Shown one piece after another: positions 50,776 through 61,241 of a stretch of 64,000 nucleotides of DNA; position 1 is the stretch's first letter, and every line of letters begins with the position of its first letter. A model generated the notes under the pieces. The model was not told where the DNA came from and made no database searches. It saw nothing but the letters and a program-made list of their open reading frames with translations. Origin of the DNA: Rhodobacterales bacterium 32-67-9 (GTDB lineage: Bacteria; Pseudomonadota; Alphaproteobacteria; Rhodobacterales; Rhodobacteraceae). Position numbers and translations under genes: made by a program. The stretch spans positions 21,539 through 85,538 of the forward strand of contig NCEA01000004.1 in the NCBI GenBank assembly GCA_002280515.1. Direction: 5' to 3'.

Positions 50776-53608
50776 CCGCAAGGGAGGCACCCGGCGTCAG
50801 CCGGGGACGGAGCAGCGCGACCGGGTGGGTCCGGAGTGTCAGCCGCATCGCGGCGTAGTCTTCCACCACCTGCTCGCCCTCGCTCATCTCGGCGAAGACC
50901 ACGGCGGGTTCGACGATCCCCTCGCCGTCGAGATCGCCGGCGAAGAGGGGCAGGGGGGGGGCGGATGTGTAGGCGCGGGCGGTCCAGAGCGCGTCTCGGC
51001 GCGACAGGCCGAGCGAGGCGAAGGCGTCGGCTTCGGCGAGAAGCGTCAGTGTCCGGGTGGACACTCCGGCGCGGCGCCAGACATCCTCCATCGCGGGGTA
51101 GCCGTTGCGGCGCGCGGCGGTGATCCACTCTGCTTCCTCCTCCGCCAGGCCCTTGATCTGCCGGAACCCGAGGCGGAGGGCGAGGGAGCCGTCGGGGCGC
51201 TCTTCCATCCGGTTGTCCCAGGTGCTGGCGTTGATGCAGATCGGCAGGACCTTCACCCCGTGGTCGCGGGCGTCGCGCACGATCTGGGCGGGGGCGTAGA
51301 AGCCCATCGGCTGGGAATTCAGGAGCGCGCAGGCGAAGATGCCGGGGTGGCGGTATTTCAGCCAGGCCGAGGCATAGACCAAGAGCGCGAAGCTTGCCGC
51401 GTGGCTTTCGGGAAAGCCGTAGCTGCCAAAGCCCTCGATCTGGGAAAAGCAGCGGGCGGAGAACTCCTCCTCATAGCCGTTGGCGGCCATTCCGGCCATG
51501 AACCTGTCGCGGAACGCGCTCACCTTGCCGTGCTTCCGGAAGGTCGCGAGCGAGCGGCGCAGGCGGTCGGCCTCTTCCGGGGAGAAGCCCGCGCCGATGA
51601 TGGCGATCTGCATCGCCTGTTCCTGGAACAACGGCACCCCGAGCGTCTTGCCGAGAACCTCGCCCAGTGCGTCGGAGGGGAAGCTCACGCTTTCGAGTCC
51701 GTTGCGCCGCCGGATGAAGGGATGCACCATGTCGCCCTGGATCGGCCCCGGCCGGATAATCGCCACCTGGATCACGAGGTCGTAGAACTTGCGCGGCTTC
51801 ATCCGTGGCAGAAAGCTCATCTGGGCCCGGCTTTCGACCTGGAAGACGCCGATGGAATCGGCCGCGCAGAGCATGTCGTAGACCTGCGCGTCCTCGGGCG
51901 GCAGGGTGGCCAGCGTGCAGTCGAGATTGTGGTGCTCGCCGAGAAGGTCGAAGGCCTTGCGGATACAGCTGAGCATGCCGAGGGCCAGCACGTCGACCTT
52001 GAGAATGCCGAGCGCGTCGATATCGTCCTTGTCCCAGGGGATGACGGTGCGGTTCTCCATCGTCGCGTTCTCGACCGGCACCAGCTCGTCAAGCCGGCCT
52101 TCGGTGATGATGAAGCCGCCGACATGCTGGCTGAGGTGGCGGGGGAAGCCCTGGATCTCGGCGATCAAGTCGAGTGTCTGCAAGAGCCGCTGGTCCGTCG
52201 GGTCGAGCCCGATCTCGCGCAGCCGTTCAGGCGATACCGCCCCGCCGCCCCAACCCCAGATCTGGCTCGACATGGCCGACAGCGAATCGTCGGACAGACC
52301 CATCGCCCGGCCGACCTCGCGGGCGGCGCGCTTGCCGCGATAATGGATCACGGTGGCGCAAAGCCCGGCGCGATGGCGGCCGTATTTCTCGTAGATATGC
52401 TGGATCACCTCCTCGCGCCGCTCATGCTCGAAATCGACGTCGATGTCGGGCGGCTCGTCGCGCGCCTCGGAGACGAATCGCTCGAAGACCATGGTGCCGA
52501 TCTCGGGGCTGACCGAGGTGACCCCGAGCGCGTAGCAGACGACGGAATTCGCCGCCGACCCGCGCCCCTGGCAGAGGATGCCTTCCGCGCGGGCAAAGGC
52601 CACCACATCGCGGACCGTGAGGAAATAGGGTTCGTATTTCAGCCGGGCGATGAGGTCGAGCTCGTGCGCGGCCATCGACTGCACCCTGGGCGGCACGCCG
52701 TGTGGATAGCGCCAGCGCAGCCCTTCCCCGGTCAGGCGGGCGAGGCGGGCCGAAGGCTCCTCGCCGTCGAGGACTTCGGAGGGGTATTCGTAGCGCAATT
52801 CGTCGAGCGAGAAGGCGAGGCGTCCGGCGATCTCTCCGCTCCGGTGAACCGCCGCCTCGTGCCCTGCGAAGAGGGCGAGCATCTCGGCTTCGGAGCGCAG
52901 GCGCTCTTCGCCGTTGGCAAGGGCGCTGCGGCCAAGCTCGTCGACCCGCAGGCCGGTGCGGATGGCGGTGAGCACATCGGCGAGACGGCGCCGGGCCGAG
53001 ACATGCATGAGCGGGCGGGCAGAGGCGACGGTCGGCAGGCCGAGCCCCCGGGCAAGGGCGCCGAGCCGGTCGAAGCGGCGCCGGTCATGGCCGTCGTAAC
53101 GCGGCGCCATGAGAAGCGCGAGGTTCTCCCGGCCAAGGCGGCGCGCCAGCTCTTCCGCCCGTGACGCCCATTCGCCCGCGCCGCGCCCCGGCGTGGCACT
53201 GCCTGACAGCCTGCCCTCCGGCGGGTGAAGCAAGAGTTCCATTCCCGCGCCCCAGGCGAGGAGGTCGTCGAGGGCAAGCGCGCATTGCCCTTTCGGTGCC
53301 CGGAGCCGTCCAGCCGAGATCAGCCGGCAGAGCCGGCCCCAGGCGGCGCGGTCGCGGGGCAGGGCGGTGACGCTGAAGCCATCCGACAGACGGATCAACG
53401 CGGCGGGGAGGAGCCGTGGCGCCGTGCCGGTCTCGCGACGGATATCCCGCGCCGCGACATGGGCGCGGACGATCCCGGCGACGGAATTCAGGTCGGCAAT
53501 GGCCAGCGCCGGTTGGCCGCGATCCGCGACCCCGGCCATCATCTCCTCGGGGTGGGAAGCCCCGGTGAGAAAGGTGAAATTCGAGGTGGCTGAAAGTTCG
53601 ACGAACAT
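50762..53608 (-). CDS. dnaE2: Error-prone DNA polymerase DnaE2, C-terminally truncated
   Basis: 948 aa against the usual ~1,070-1,160. Present: PHP-like N-terminus, the palm with PPDIDVDF (~residue 390) and KVDVLALG (third catalytic Asp), fingers, and the block ending MRLTLRTHPVALLRPRL. Missing: the following OB-fold region and C-terminus, ending instead in PLG inside repeat copy E; no remnant of the lost part is seen in any frame before the transglycosylase gene. The adjacent imuA/imuB genes normally expected upstream are also absent. A LexA-like box (53635-53649) and GAGG support SOS control and the ATG at 53608. Could be still partly active or a decaying gene. Confidence 0.88.
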   Translation of the reverse strand: MFVELSATSNFTFLTGASHPEEMMAGVADRGQPALAIADLNSVAGIVRAHVAARDIRRETGTAPRLLPAALIRLSDGFSVTALPRDRAAWGRLCRLISAGRLRAPKGQCALALDDLLAWGAGMELLLHPPEGRLSGSATPGRGAGEWASRAEELARRLGRENLALLMAPRYDGHDRRRFDRLGALARGLGLPTVASARPLMHVSARRRLADVLTAIRTGLRVDELGRSALANGEERLRSEAEMLALFAGHEAAVHRSGEIAGRLAFSLDELRYEYPSEVLDGEEPSARLARLTGEGLRWRYPHGVPPRVQSMAAHELDLIARLKYEPYFLTVRDVVAFARAEGILCQGRGSAANSVVCYALGVTSVSPEIGTMVFERFVSEARDEPPDIDVDFEHERREEVIQHIYEKYGRHRAGLCATVIHYRGKRAAREVGRAMGLSDDSLSAMSSQIWGWGGGAVSPERLREIGLDPTDQRLLQTLDLIAEIQGFPRHLSQHVGGFIITEGRLDELVPVENATMENRTVIPWDKDDIDALGILKVDVLALGMLSCIRKAFDLLGEHHNLDCTLATLPPEDAQVYDMLCAADSIGVFQVESRAQMSFLPRMKPRKFYDLVIQVAIIRPGPIQGDMVHPFIRRRNGLESVSFPSDALGEVLGKTLGVPLFQEQAMQIAIIGAGFSPEEADRLRRSLATFRKHGKVSAFRDRFMAGMAANGYEEEFSARCFSQIEGFGSYGFPESHAASFALLVYASAWLKYRHPGIFACALLNSQPMGFYAPAQIVRDARDHGVKVLPICINASTWDNRMEERPDGSLALRLGFRQIKGLAEEEAEWITAARRNGYPAMEDVWRRAGVSTRTLTLLAEADAFASLGLSRRDALWTARAYTSAPPLPLFAGDLDGEGIVEPAVVFAEMSEGEQVVEDYAAMRLTLRTHPVALLRPRLTPGASLAVPLG

Positions 53609-53634
53609 GGAATCCTCGCTGACGCATCGATTGT

Positions 53635-53649
53635 ATTCATGGTTTGTTC
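53635..53649 (-). promoter_or_regulatory. LexA-type SOS box upstream of dnaE2
   Basis: ATTC-N7-GTTC on the + strand, i.e. GAAC-N7-GAAT toward dnaE2, one base from the alphaproteobacterial LexA direct repeat GTTC-N7-GTTC. 26 nt before the dnaE2 start. Confidence 0.55.
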
Positions 53650-53718
53650 TCTTTGCGAGTCTGCCCTGCGGTCAGTGCGGTGCAAATCTCCGCCCGGGTG
53701 ATCCCGGTCAGGGCGGGC

Positions 53719-53752
53719 AAAACAAAACGGCCGCCCCGAGGGGACGGCCGTT
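53719..53752 (-). terminator. Rho-independent terminator of gabT
   Basis: Minus strand: AACGGCCG...CGGCCGTT stem (53726-53733 with 53745-53752) extended by CCCC/GGGG with one bulge, followed by TTTTGTTTT. Directly behind the gabT stop. Confidence 0.85.
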
Positions 53753-53773
53753 CCTGATCCCGACGCGGCCGGC

Positions 53774-55045
53774 TCAGCCCTTGCGGGCAGCGCGGACCGA
53801 GTCTTCGAGCTTGCCGAGCGCCTCGGTGAAGACCGCGTCCTGGATGGTGATCGGCGAGAGGAAGCGGATGACGTTGCCGTAGACGCCGCAGGTCAGAAGG
53901 AGAAGCCCGCGCGACAGCGCCTCCATCCGTACCTTGTTGGCGAAATCGGCCGAGGGCTTGCCGCCGAGATTGAACTCGACCGCGTTCATAAAGCCGGGGC
54001 CGCGGATGTCGACGATCTCGGGCACGTCGTCGCGAAGGCTGGCCAGATGCTGCTTCAGCCGCGCGCCAAGCTGGTTGGCGCGGTCGCAAAGCCCTTCCTC
54101 CTCGATCACGTCGAGAACCGCGTTCGCTGCCGCAATCCCGAGAGGATTGCCGCCATAGGTGCCGCCGAGCCCGCCGGGGGCGGGGGCGTCCATGATCTCG
54201 GCCCGGCCAGTGACCGCCGCCAATGGGAAGCCGCCGGCCAGCGACTTGGCCATCGTGGTCAGGTCGGGGGCCACGTCGTGATGCTCCATCGCGAACATCT
54301 TGCCGGTGCGGGCGAAACCGGTCTGCACCTCGTCGGCGATCAGCAGGATGCCGTGCTCGTCGCAGATCGACCGCAGCCGCGACATGAACTCGCGCGGCGC
54401 CTCGTAGAAGCCGCCCTCGCCCTGCACGGGCTCAAGGATGATCGCGGCGACGCGCTTGGGATCGACATCGGCCTTGAAGAGGTATTCCAGCGCCGCGATC
54501 GACTGGTCCACGCTGACGCCGTGCAGCGGCACCGGGAAGGGGGCGTGGAACACGTCCGCCGGCATGCCGCCGAAGCCGACCTTGTAGGGCACGACCTTTC
54601 CGGTCAGCGCCATGCCCATGAAGGTCCGGCCGTGGAAGGCGCCGGTGAAGGCGACGACGGCCTGGCGCCCGGTTGCCGCGCGGGCGATCTTGATCGCGTT
54701 CTCGACCGCCTCGGCCCCGGTCGTGACGAAGATCGACTTCTTCTCGCCCTTGCCCGGCACCATGCCGTTCAGTCGTTCGGCGAGGCGGACGTAGTTCTCG
54801 TAAGGCACGACCTGATGGCAGGTGTGGGTGAAATGGTCGATCTGGTCCTTCACCGCCGCGACCACCCTGGGGTGCCGGTGGCCGGTGTTGAGAACGGCGA
54901 TGCCCGAGGCGAAGTCGATGTAGCGGTTGCCTTCCTTGTCCCAGATCTCCGCGTTCTCGGCGCGGTCGGCATAAATCTGGGTCATGACGCCGACGCCGCG
55001 CGACATGGCGGCCTTGCGGCGGGTTTCGATCTCGGCATTCAGCAT
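53774..55045 (-). CDS. gabT: 4-aminobutyrate--2-oxoglutarate transaminase
   Basis: 423 aa. Class III PLP aminotransferase: PLP lysine in MAKSLAGGFPL (~267), FTGAFHGRTFMGMALTGK, and EPVQGEGGFYEAP, DEVQTGFARTGKMFA. The 'GFARTGKMFAMEH' and 'AFHGRT' blocks are of the GABA-transaminase type (GabT/PuuE); related omega-aminotransferases cannot be fully excluded. Would convert GABA to succinate semialdehyde. The gene is divergent from an XRE-cupin regulator with a perfect inverted repeat between them; no gabD is next to it in this window. Confidence 0.93.
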   Translation of the reverse strand: MLNAEIETRRKAAMSRGVGVMTQIYADRAENAEIWDKEGNRYIDFASGIAVLNTGHRHPRVVAAVKDQIDHFTHTCHQVVPYENYVRLAERLNGMVPGKGEKKSIFVTTGAEAVENAIKIARAATGRQAVVAFTGAFHGRTFMGMALTGKVVPYKVGFGGMPADVFHAPFPVPLHGVSVDQSIAALEYLFKADVDPKRVAAIILEPVQGEGGFYEAPREFMSRLRSICDEHGILLIADEVQTGFARTGKMFAMEHHDVAPDLTTMAKSLAGGFPLAAVTGRAEIMDAPAPGGLGGTYGGNPLGIAAANAVLDVIEEEGLCDRANQLGARLKQHLASLRDDVPEIVDIRGPGFMNAVEFNLGGKPSADFANKVRMEALSRGLLLLTCGVYGNVIRFLSPITIQDAVFTEALGKLEDSVRAARKG

Positions 55046-55073
55046 GGCAGGTCACTCCTCGGACGGTTCGCGG

Positions 55074-55098
55074 ATTCGATAGCGGGTCGGTATCGAAT
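55074..55098. promoter_or_regulatory. Inverted repeat (operator candidate) between gabT and its regulator
   Basis: ATTCGATA (55074-55081), 9-nt spacer, TATCGAAT (55091-55098): perfect 8-bp dyad. It sits within a plausible leftward promoter (TTGATC and TATCGA, 17-nt spacer) of gabT, ~30 nt from its start, and ~80 nt from the regulator start. Confidence 0.6.
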
Positions 55099-55180
55099 GA
55101 TCAATATTGCGAGTTGATGCCCAATAAATTTATCACTATGGGGAAGGCCCCGCAACGGACAGGCGGGCGGAGGGCGGGCG

Positions 55181-55750
55181 ATGGATTTCGACACAGGCGC
55201 GCGGCTCAAGGAAGAGCGTGAAAAGCGGCGGATGTCGCAGCGCCAGCTTGCCGCGGCGACGGGTGTCACCAGCGGCATGATCTCGATGATCGAGCAGAAC
55301 CGAACAAGCCCCTCGGTCGCGACAATGAAGAAGATCCTGACGGGGCTTGGCATCTCTCTTGGCGATTTCTTCGCGGACGAGGCGGAAACCGGGGCGAAAT
55401 GGCATTTCACCCATGCGGAACTGAGGGAGATCACCCCCGTTTCGAAACTGGGAGACGCCGGCGCCGGCGTGGTCTTCCGCCAGATCGGGCGCCCTGGCGC
55501 GGCCGCACTCCAGATGCTCTACGAAACCTACGCGCCGGGCGCCGATACCGGCCCCGAACTATACAGTCATGATGCCGAAGAGGCGGGTTTCGTCATCTCC
55601 GGACAGGTGCTCGTCACCGTCGGCGAGGACACGCAGCTTCTCGGTGCCGGCGACGGCTATCTCTTCAACAGCCGTACCCCGCACCGGTTCCGCAATCCGG
55701 GGCCGGGGGATTGCGTCATCGTCTCGGCCTGCACGCCGCCGACATTCTGA
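55181..55750 (+). CDS. XRE-type transcriptional regulator with cupin domain
   Basis: 189 aa. N-terminal HTH (residues ~9-63: RLKEEREKRRMSQRQLAAATGVTSGMISMIEQNRTSPSVATMKKI) and C-terminal cupin_2 (~110-185: GPELYSHDAEEAGFVISGQVLVTVGEDTQLLGAGDGYLFNSRTPHRFRNPG). This build matches PuuR-type regulators of putrescine/GABA use, so control of gabT by an amine or sugar-like ligand is likely. The perfect inverted repeat at 55074-55098 is the obvious candidate operator. Confidence 0.92.
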   Translation: MDFDTGARLKEEREKRRMSQRQLAAATGVTSGMISMIEQNRTSPSVATMKKILTGLGISLGDFFADEAETGAKWHFTHAELREITPVSKLGDAGAGVVFRQIGRPGAAALQMLYETYAPGADTGPELYSHDAEEAGFVISGQVLVTVGEDTQLLGAGDGYLFNSRTPHRFRNPGPGDCVIVSACTPPTF

Positions 55751-55925
55751 GCGCCGCCGCACACCGCGCCCGCAATTTCTCTGAAATATCAAGGCGAATC
55801 GGCGGAAAGGCGCGGAGCATCGGCGGAATTTCGGCCGGCGTCGGCCGAGTGGAAATCCGCTTATGGAATCCGCCAGCGAAAGCGCCGATTCTAGATCGTG
55901 CAGTCCTGATGGAAAGGAGCCTCTC

Positions 55926-56180
55926 ATGGACTACCAACAGCACATGTACGGTCGCTCGTCGTACGATGCGTCACGGGCGCGCGGCGAGATGCACCACGAA
56001 GGCGGGGTTGGCGGTGTCCTCCTTCTCGTGGGGGTTATTGTTGCGGCGCTTGCGATCGTCATCTGGTTGGCGGGCAGCAATACCGGCGGCGATCTGCAAT
56101 CCACCGCGCCGGTCGTCGCGCCAGATGATGCGGCGACCTCCCTGCCGACCGATGCCGGCACATTGCCGGCATCGGAATAG
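55926..56180 (+). CDS. Hypothetical single-span membrane protein, 84 aa
   Basis: 84 aa. A polar N-terminus (with histidines, MDYQQHMYGRSSYDASRARGEMHHE), one transmembrane helix (GGVLLLVGVIVAALAIVIWLAG, ~residues 27-49) and an Ala/Asp/Pro/Thr-rich tail. AAAGGAG (55912-55918) is 7 nt before the ATG; the open frame begins earlier (55863) but has no ribosome-binding site. No family recognised. Convergent with the following gene. Confidence 0.7.
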   Translation: MDYQQHMYGRSSYDASRARGEMHHEGGVGGVLLLVGVIVAALAIVIWLAGSNTGGDLQSTAPVVAPDDAATSLPTDAGTLPASE

Positions 56181-56203
56181 CGGGCTCGGAGCGGCGGAGT
56201 TGG

Positions 56204-56944
56204 TCAGGCTCCGCCGCCGATCCGGCCCATCGTTCCCATCAGCGTCCGCAGCGCGCGCCCCTTGGTCAGCCATGAGGTCGCGAACGCGATGATCGCGATG
56301 CTTTCACACCAGAAAAGATAGTGGTTCGCCAAGAGGGCAGCTTTCGTCGCCGCGCCTGTGAGGAAATAGGGCACGATTGCCACCATCATCGCCAGGATCG
56401 CGGTGCCGGAGAGCAGGAAGATGAAGGTCCGGCCGGTCCAGCGCAGACGTCCTTCGGAGTCGCGCTCTCCGCGCGGAAACTGAACGAGGGACAGGAGCGC
56501 GAGGCAAAGGAAGAAGACGGAAGCTGCGGCGTAATGCAGGAAATCCGCATGTGCCGTCGCGCCGAAGATCCAGCAGACGCGCGGCTCACCGATGCAGAGG
56601 GGATAGCCCTTCCGGCTGATCGGCAGCAGCGCGACGGCGAGCGCCGCGGCCCCGGCGATGCGGGCGAGCCACTTGTCCGACAGCCATTCCCCCGGCGCGC
56701 GCTCATAGCCGCAATAGGCGACCAGAAAGATCCCGATAGCCGACAGCGTGCCGGTCAGGACCCCACCCATCGACGTATAGTAATAGTCGCTGACCGACGC
56801 TTCGAGCCGGTGCCCCGGATGGATCGCGTGGATCATGAGTGCCAACGGCAGGAAGCAACCAAGATAGCCGAGGGCCTGACGAACGGCGACGTAGGACAGC
56901 ACGAGGCTGTTGTCGGACGGGGCGGGGGCAGCGGGTTCGGACAT
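56204..56944 (-). CDS. Uncharacterised six-TM membrane protein with YYYTSMGGV motif
   Basis: 246 aa with about six transmembrane helices. The first loop carries HPGHRLEASVSDYYYTSMGGVLTGTLSAIGIFLVAYCGYER, recalling a widespread bacterial membrane family with an S-x-S-x-Y-Y-x-T-x-M signature; no function or DUF number is known to me. A CxxGxPRxC-like segment (PLCIGEPRVC) is in the middle loop. Convergent with the 84-aa gene, and divergent... rather same strand as pyrF, 78 nt downstream of pyrF's 3' end. Confidence 0.75.
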   Translation of the reverse strand: MSEPAAPAPSDNSLVLSYVAVRQALGYLGCFLPLALMIHAIHPGHRLEASVSDYYYTSMGGVLTGTLSAIGIFLVAYCGYERAPGEWLSDKWLARIAGAAALAVALLPISRKGYPLCIGEPRVCWIFGATAHADFLHYAAASVFFLCLALLSLVQFPRGERDSEGRLRWTGRTFIFLLSGTAILAMMVAIVPYFLTGAATKAALLANHYLFWCESIAIIAFATSWLTKGRALRTLMGTMGRIGGGA

Positions 56945-57022
56945 CGTCGGATCTCCCTCGGAACGAAGGGCGCGATGATAGCACGGGGGCGGCCCGCGTT
57001 GCGGTCCCGCCCGCTCCGCCGG

Positions 57023-57745
57023 TCAGAGGTTCGGGTGACGGGCCTGGGGCGAGGCAAGCTCCTCCAGGATCGCATGGGCCGCTGCGGCCGGGTCGGGCAT
57101 GGCCCAGACCGGCCGCCCGACCACGACGTGATCGGCGCCGGCCGCAATGGCCTGGGCGGGGGTGGCAATCCGCTTCTGGTCGCCATGGTCGCTGCCATGC
57201 GGGCGCACGCCCGGCGTCACGATCAGCCTGCCGCGCGCCTCGGGCAGCGCGCGGATCAGCGCCGCTTCCTGCGGGCTGCAGATCACGCCGTCGGCGCCGG
57301 CGGCGAAGGCGCGCCCGGCGCGCTCGGCGACGATGTCGGAAAGCTCCCCCGGCCGGATCAGCGCCGCGTCAAGATCGGCGCGGTCGAGCGAGGTCAGAAT
57401 GGTGACGGCGAGGATCTTCAGATCCTTGCCGGCGGCCCCCTGTTTCGCGGCGCGGACGACATTGGGGTCGCCGTGCACCGTGAGGAAGTCGAGGTCGAAC
57501 TGCGCCAGACCGCGCACCGCGGCCTCCACCGTCGCGCCGATGTCGAACAGCTTCATGTCGAGGAAGACGCGCTTGCCGTGCTCCTGCTTCAGTTCGTTGG
57601 CAAGCGCCAGCCCGCCGCCGGTCAGCATCCCGAGGCCGATCTTGTAAAAGTTCACCCGGTCACCGACCCGCTTCACGAGGTCGAGGCCGGCAAGGGCGTC
57701 TGGCACGTCGAGGGCGACGATCAGGCGGTCATCGGCTTGGCGCAT
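57023..57745 (-). CDS. pyrF: Orotidine 5'-phosphate decarboxylase
   Basis: 240 aa. TIM-barrel decarboxylase making UMP. Motifs: VALDVPDALAGLDLVKRV, the catalytic FLDMKLFDIGATV (Asp-x-Lys-x-x-Asp), LTVHGDPNVV, and GVRPHGSDHGDQKRIATPAQAIAAGADHVVVGRPVW (phosphate-binding C-terminus). Full family length. Starts 77 nt behind the small hypothetical ORF at 57826-58062. Confidence 0.96.
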   Translation of the reverse strand: MRQADDRLIVALDVPDALAGLDLVKRVGDRVNFYKIGLGMLTGGGLALANELKQEHGKRVFLDMKLFDIGATVEAAVRGLAQFDLDFLTVHGDPNVVRAAKQGAAGKDLKILAVTILTSLDRADLDAALIRPGELSDIVAERAGRAFAAGADGVICSPQEAALIRALPEARGRLIVTPGVRPHGSDHGDQKRIATPAQAIAAGADHVVVGRPVWAMPDPAAAAHAILEELASPQARHPNL

Positions 57746-57825
57746 CGGCGGTCCTTTCGAAGGTCCGGTCGGGTTTGGGCCGCGCGGGACCGCCTGTCAA
57801 GCATGGATCGGGCAGGCCAGCCCGC

Positions 57826-58062
57826 TCAGGCCGCGCGGCGTTGTACGTGCCGCGCGGGATCGAAGGCCAAGCTGAGTTTCGCGGCGCCGAGAAGTCGGTC
57901 GCGCAACGGCGCGGCACCGGGTGCGCGGCAGGGCGCAGAGGTCGCCACGAAGATACGCACCGGACCAGCCCCCCAGAGCACGGTCAGCGCGACCTCTGCC
58001 TCCACGCGCCCTTTGCGACGGTCGCGGTGGGCGCGGGCGATGCGGGCCGAGAGGATCCGCAT
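57826..58062 (-). CDS. Hypothetical small protein, 78 aa (possible partner of the ORF at 58067)
   Basis: 78 aa, basic. Reads like a real coding stretch (RKGRVEAEVALTVLWGAGPVRIFVATSAPCRAPG), with a beta-like centre. Its ATG is 4 nt behind the stop of the ORF at 58067-58249, with GAAGGG right in front of it, so translational coupling is plausible. A frame-shifted single gene is another possibility: together the two frames give ~139 codons without a gap. No family recognised. Confidence 0.45.
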   Translation of the reverse strand: MRILSARIARAHRDRRKGRVEAEVALTVLWGAGPVRIFVATSAPCRAPGAAPLRDRLLGAAKLSLAFDPARHVQRRAA

Positions 58063-58066
58063 CCCT

Positions 58067-58249
58067 TCAGGCCCGGCGCGGACGGAACGGGCTCGGCATC
58101 GTCCGCGCGGTCCGCGGCGCACTGTCCCGGTAAACGGCAATCGCCATCCACTGCGACGCCGGTGCTTCGCCGGTGATCAGGAACGCTCGTTGCCAGCGAT
58201 TGGCGGCGCGGCTCAGCGCGCCGGCGACGCGGTTTTCGATCAGGCTCAT
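58067..58249 (-). CDS. Hypothetical small protein, 60 aa
   Basis: 60 aa. N-terminus SLIENRVAGALSRAANRWQRAFLITGEAPASQWMAIAVYRDSA has a helix followed by a strand; the C-terminus is Arg/Pro-rich and may be out-of-frame read-through. No membrane segment. GGAGG-like AGGAAACTGGG precedes the ATG. Upstream of, and on the same strand as, the 78-aa ORF and pyrF. Confidence 0.5.
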   Translation of the reverse strand: MSLIENRVAGALSRAANRWQRAFLITGEAPASQWMAIAVYRDSAPRTARTMPSPFRPRRA

Positions 58250-58439
58250 CCCAGTTTCCTCCGTTAGGGTTAAGCCCGATTAAGCGCGAATCTCCTTTCG
58301 ATTTGGTTTCCGGATTTTCACCGCCGGCGCGTTCTTGAAATCGCCGCAGACGATGGCCAAGTCACTCACGAGACCCGGGATGTGTCGTGCCGCAGAGGTG
58401 GGCGATCGGAAGCCCGGGGGCTAGCAAAGGAGATACCCG

Positions 58440-61055
<2,616 letters not shown>

Positions 61056-61062
61056 TCCGGAC

Positions 61063-61087
61063 GGGGGCGGCGCAATCCGCCCCCTTT
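61063..61087 (+). terminator. Terminator of clpB
   Basis: GGGGGCGG (61063-61070), loop CGCAAT, CCGCCCCC (61077-61084), then TTT. Perfect 8-bp stem, 7 nt behind the stop. Confidence 0.8.
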
Positions 61088-61241
61088 CACTGTCGGCCAT
61101 GTACCTCGGGGGCAGCGCCGCCACAGCAATCCGATCCGCCATTCGTTACAATCCGCATACGCAGACGTGACAGGTCTTTATTGGGCATGAGGCCGGCTCC
61201 GGTGTAGCTTTCGCGCAAAGCCCCCGGTGCCGGAGACAAAG

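Noticed and set aside
58334-58363. Heat-shock (sigma-32) promoter of clpB
   Set aside because: CTTGAAA is a good -35, but no CYTAT-like or CCCCAT-like -10 lies at 12-18 nt; not called as a feature.
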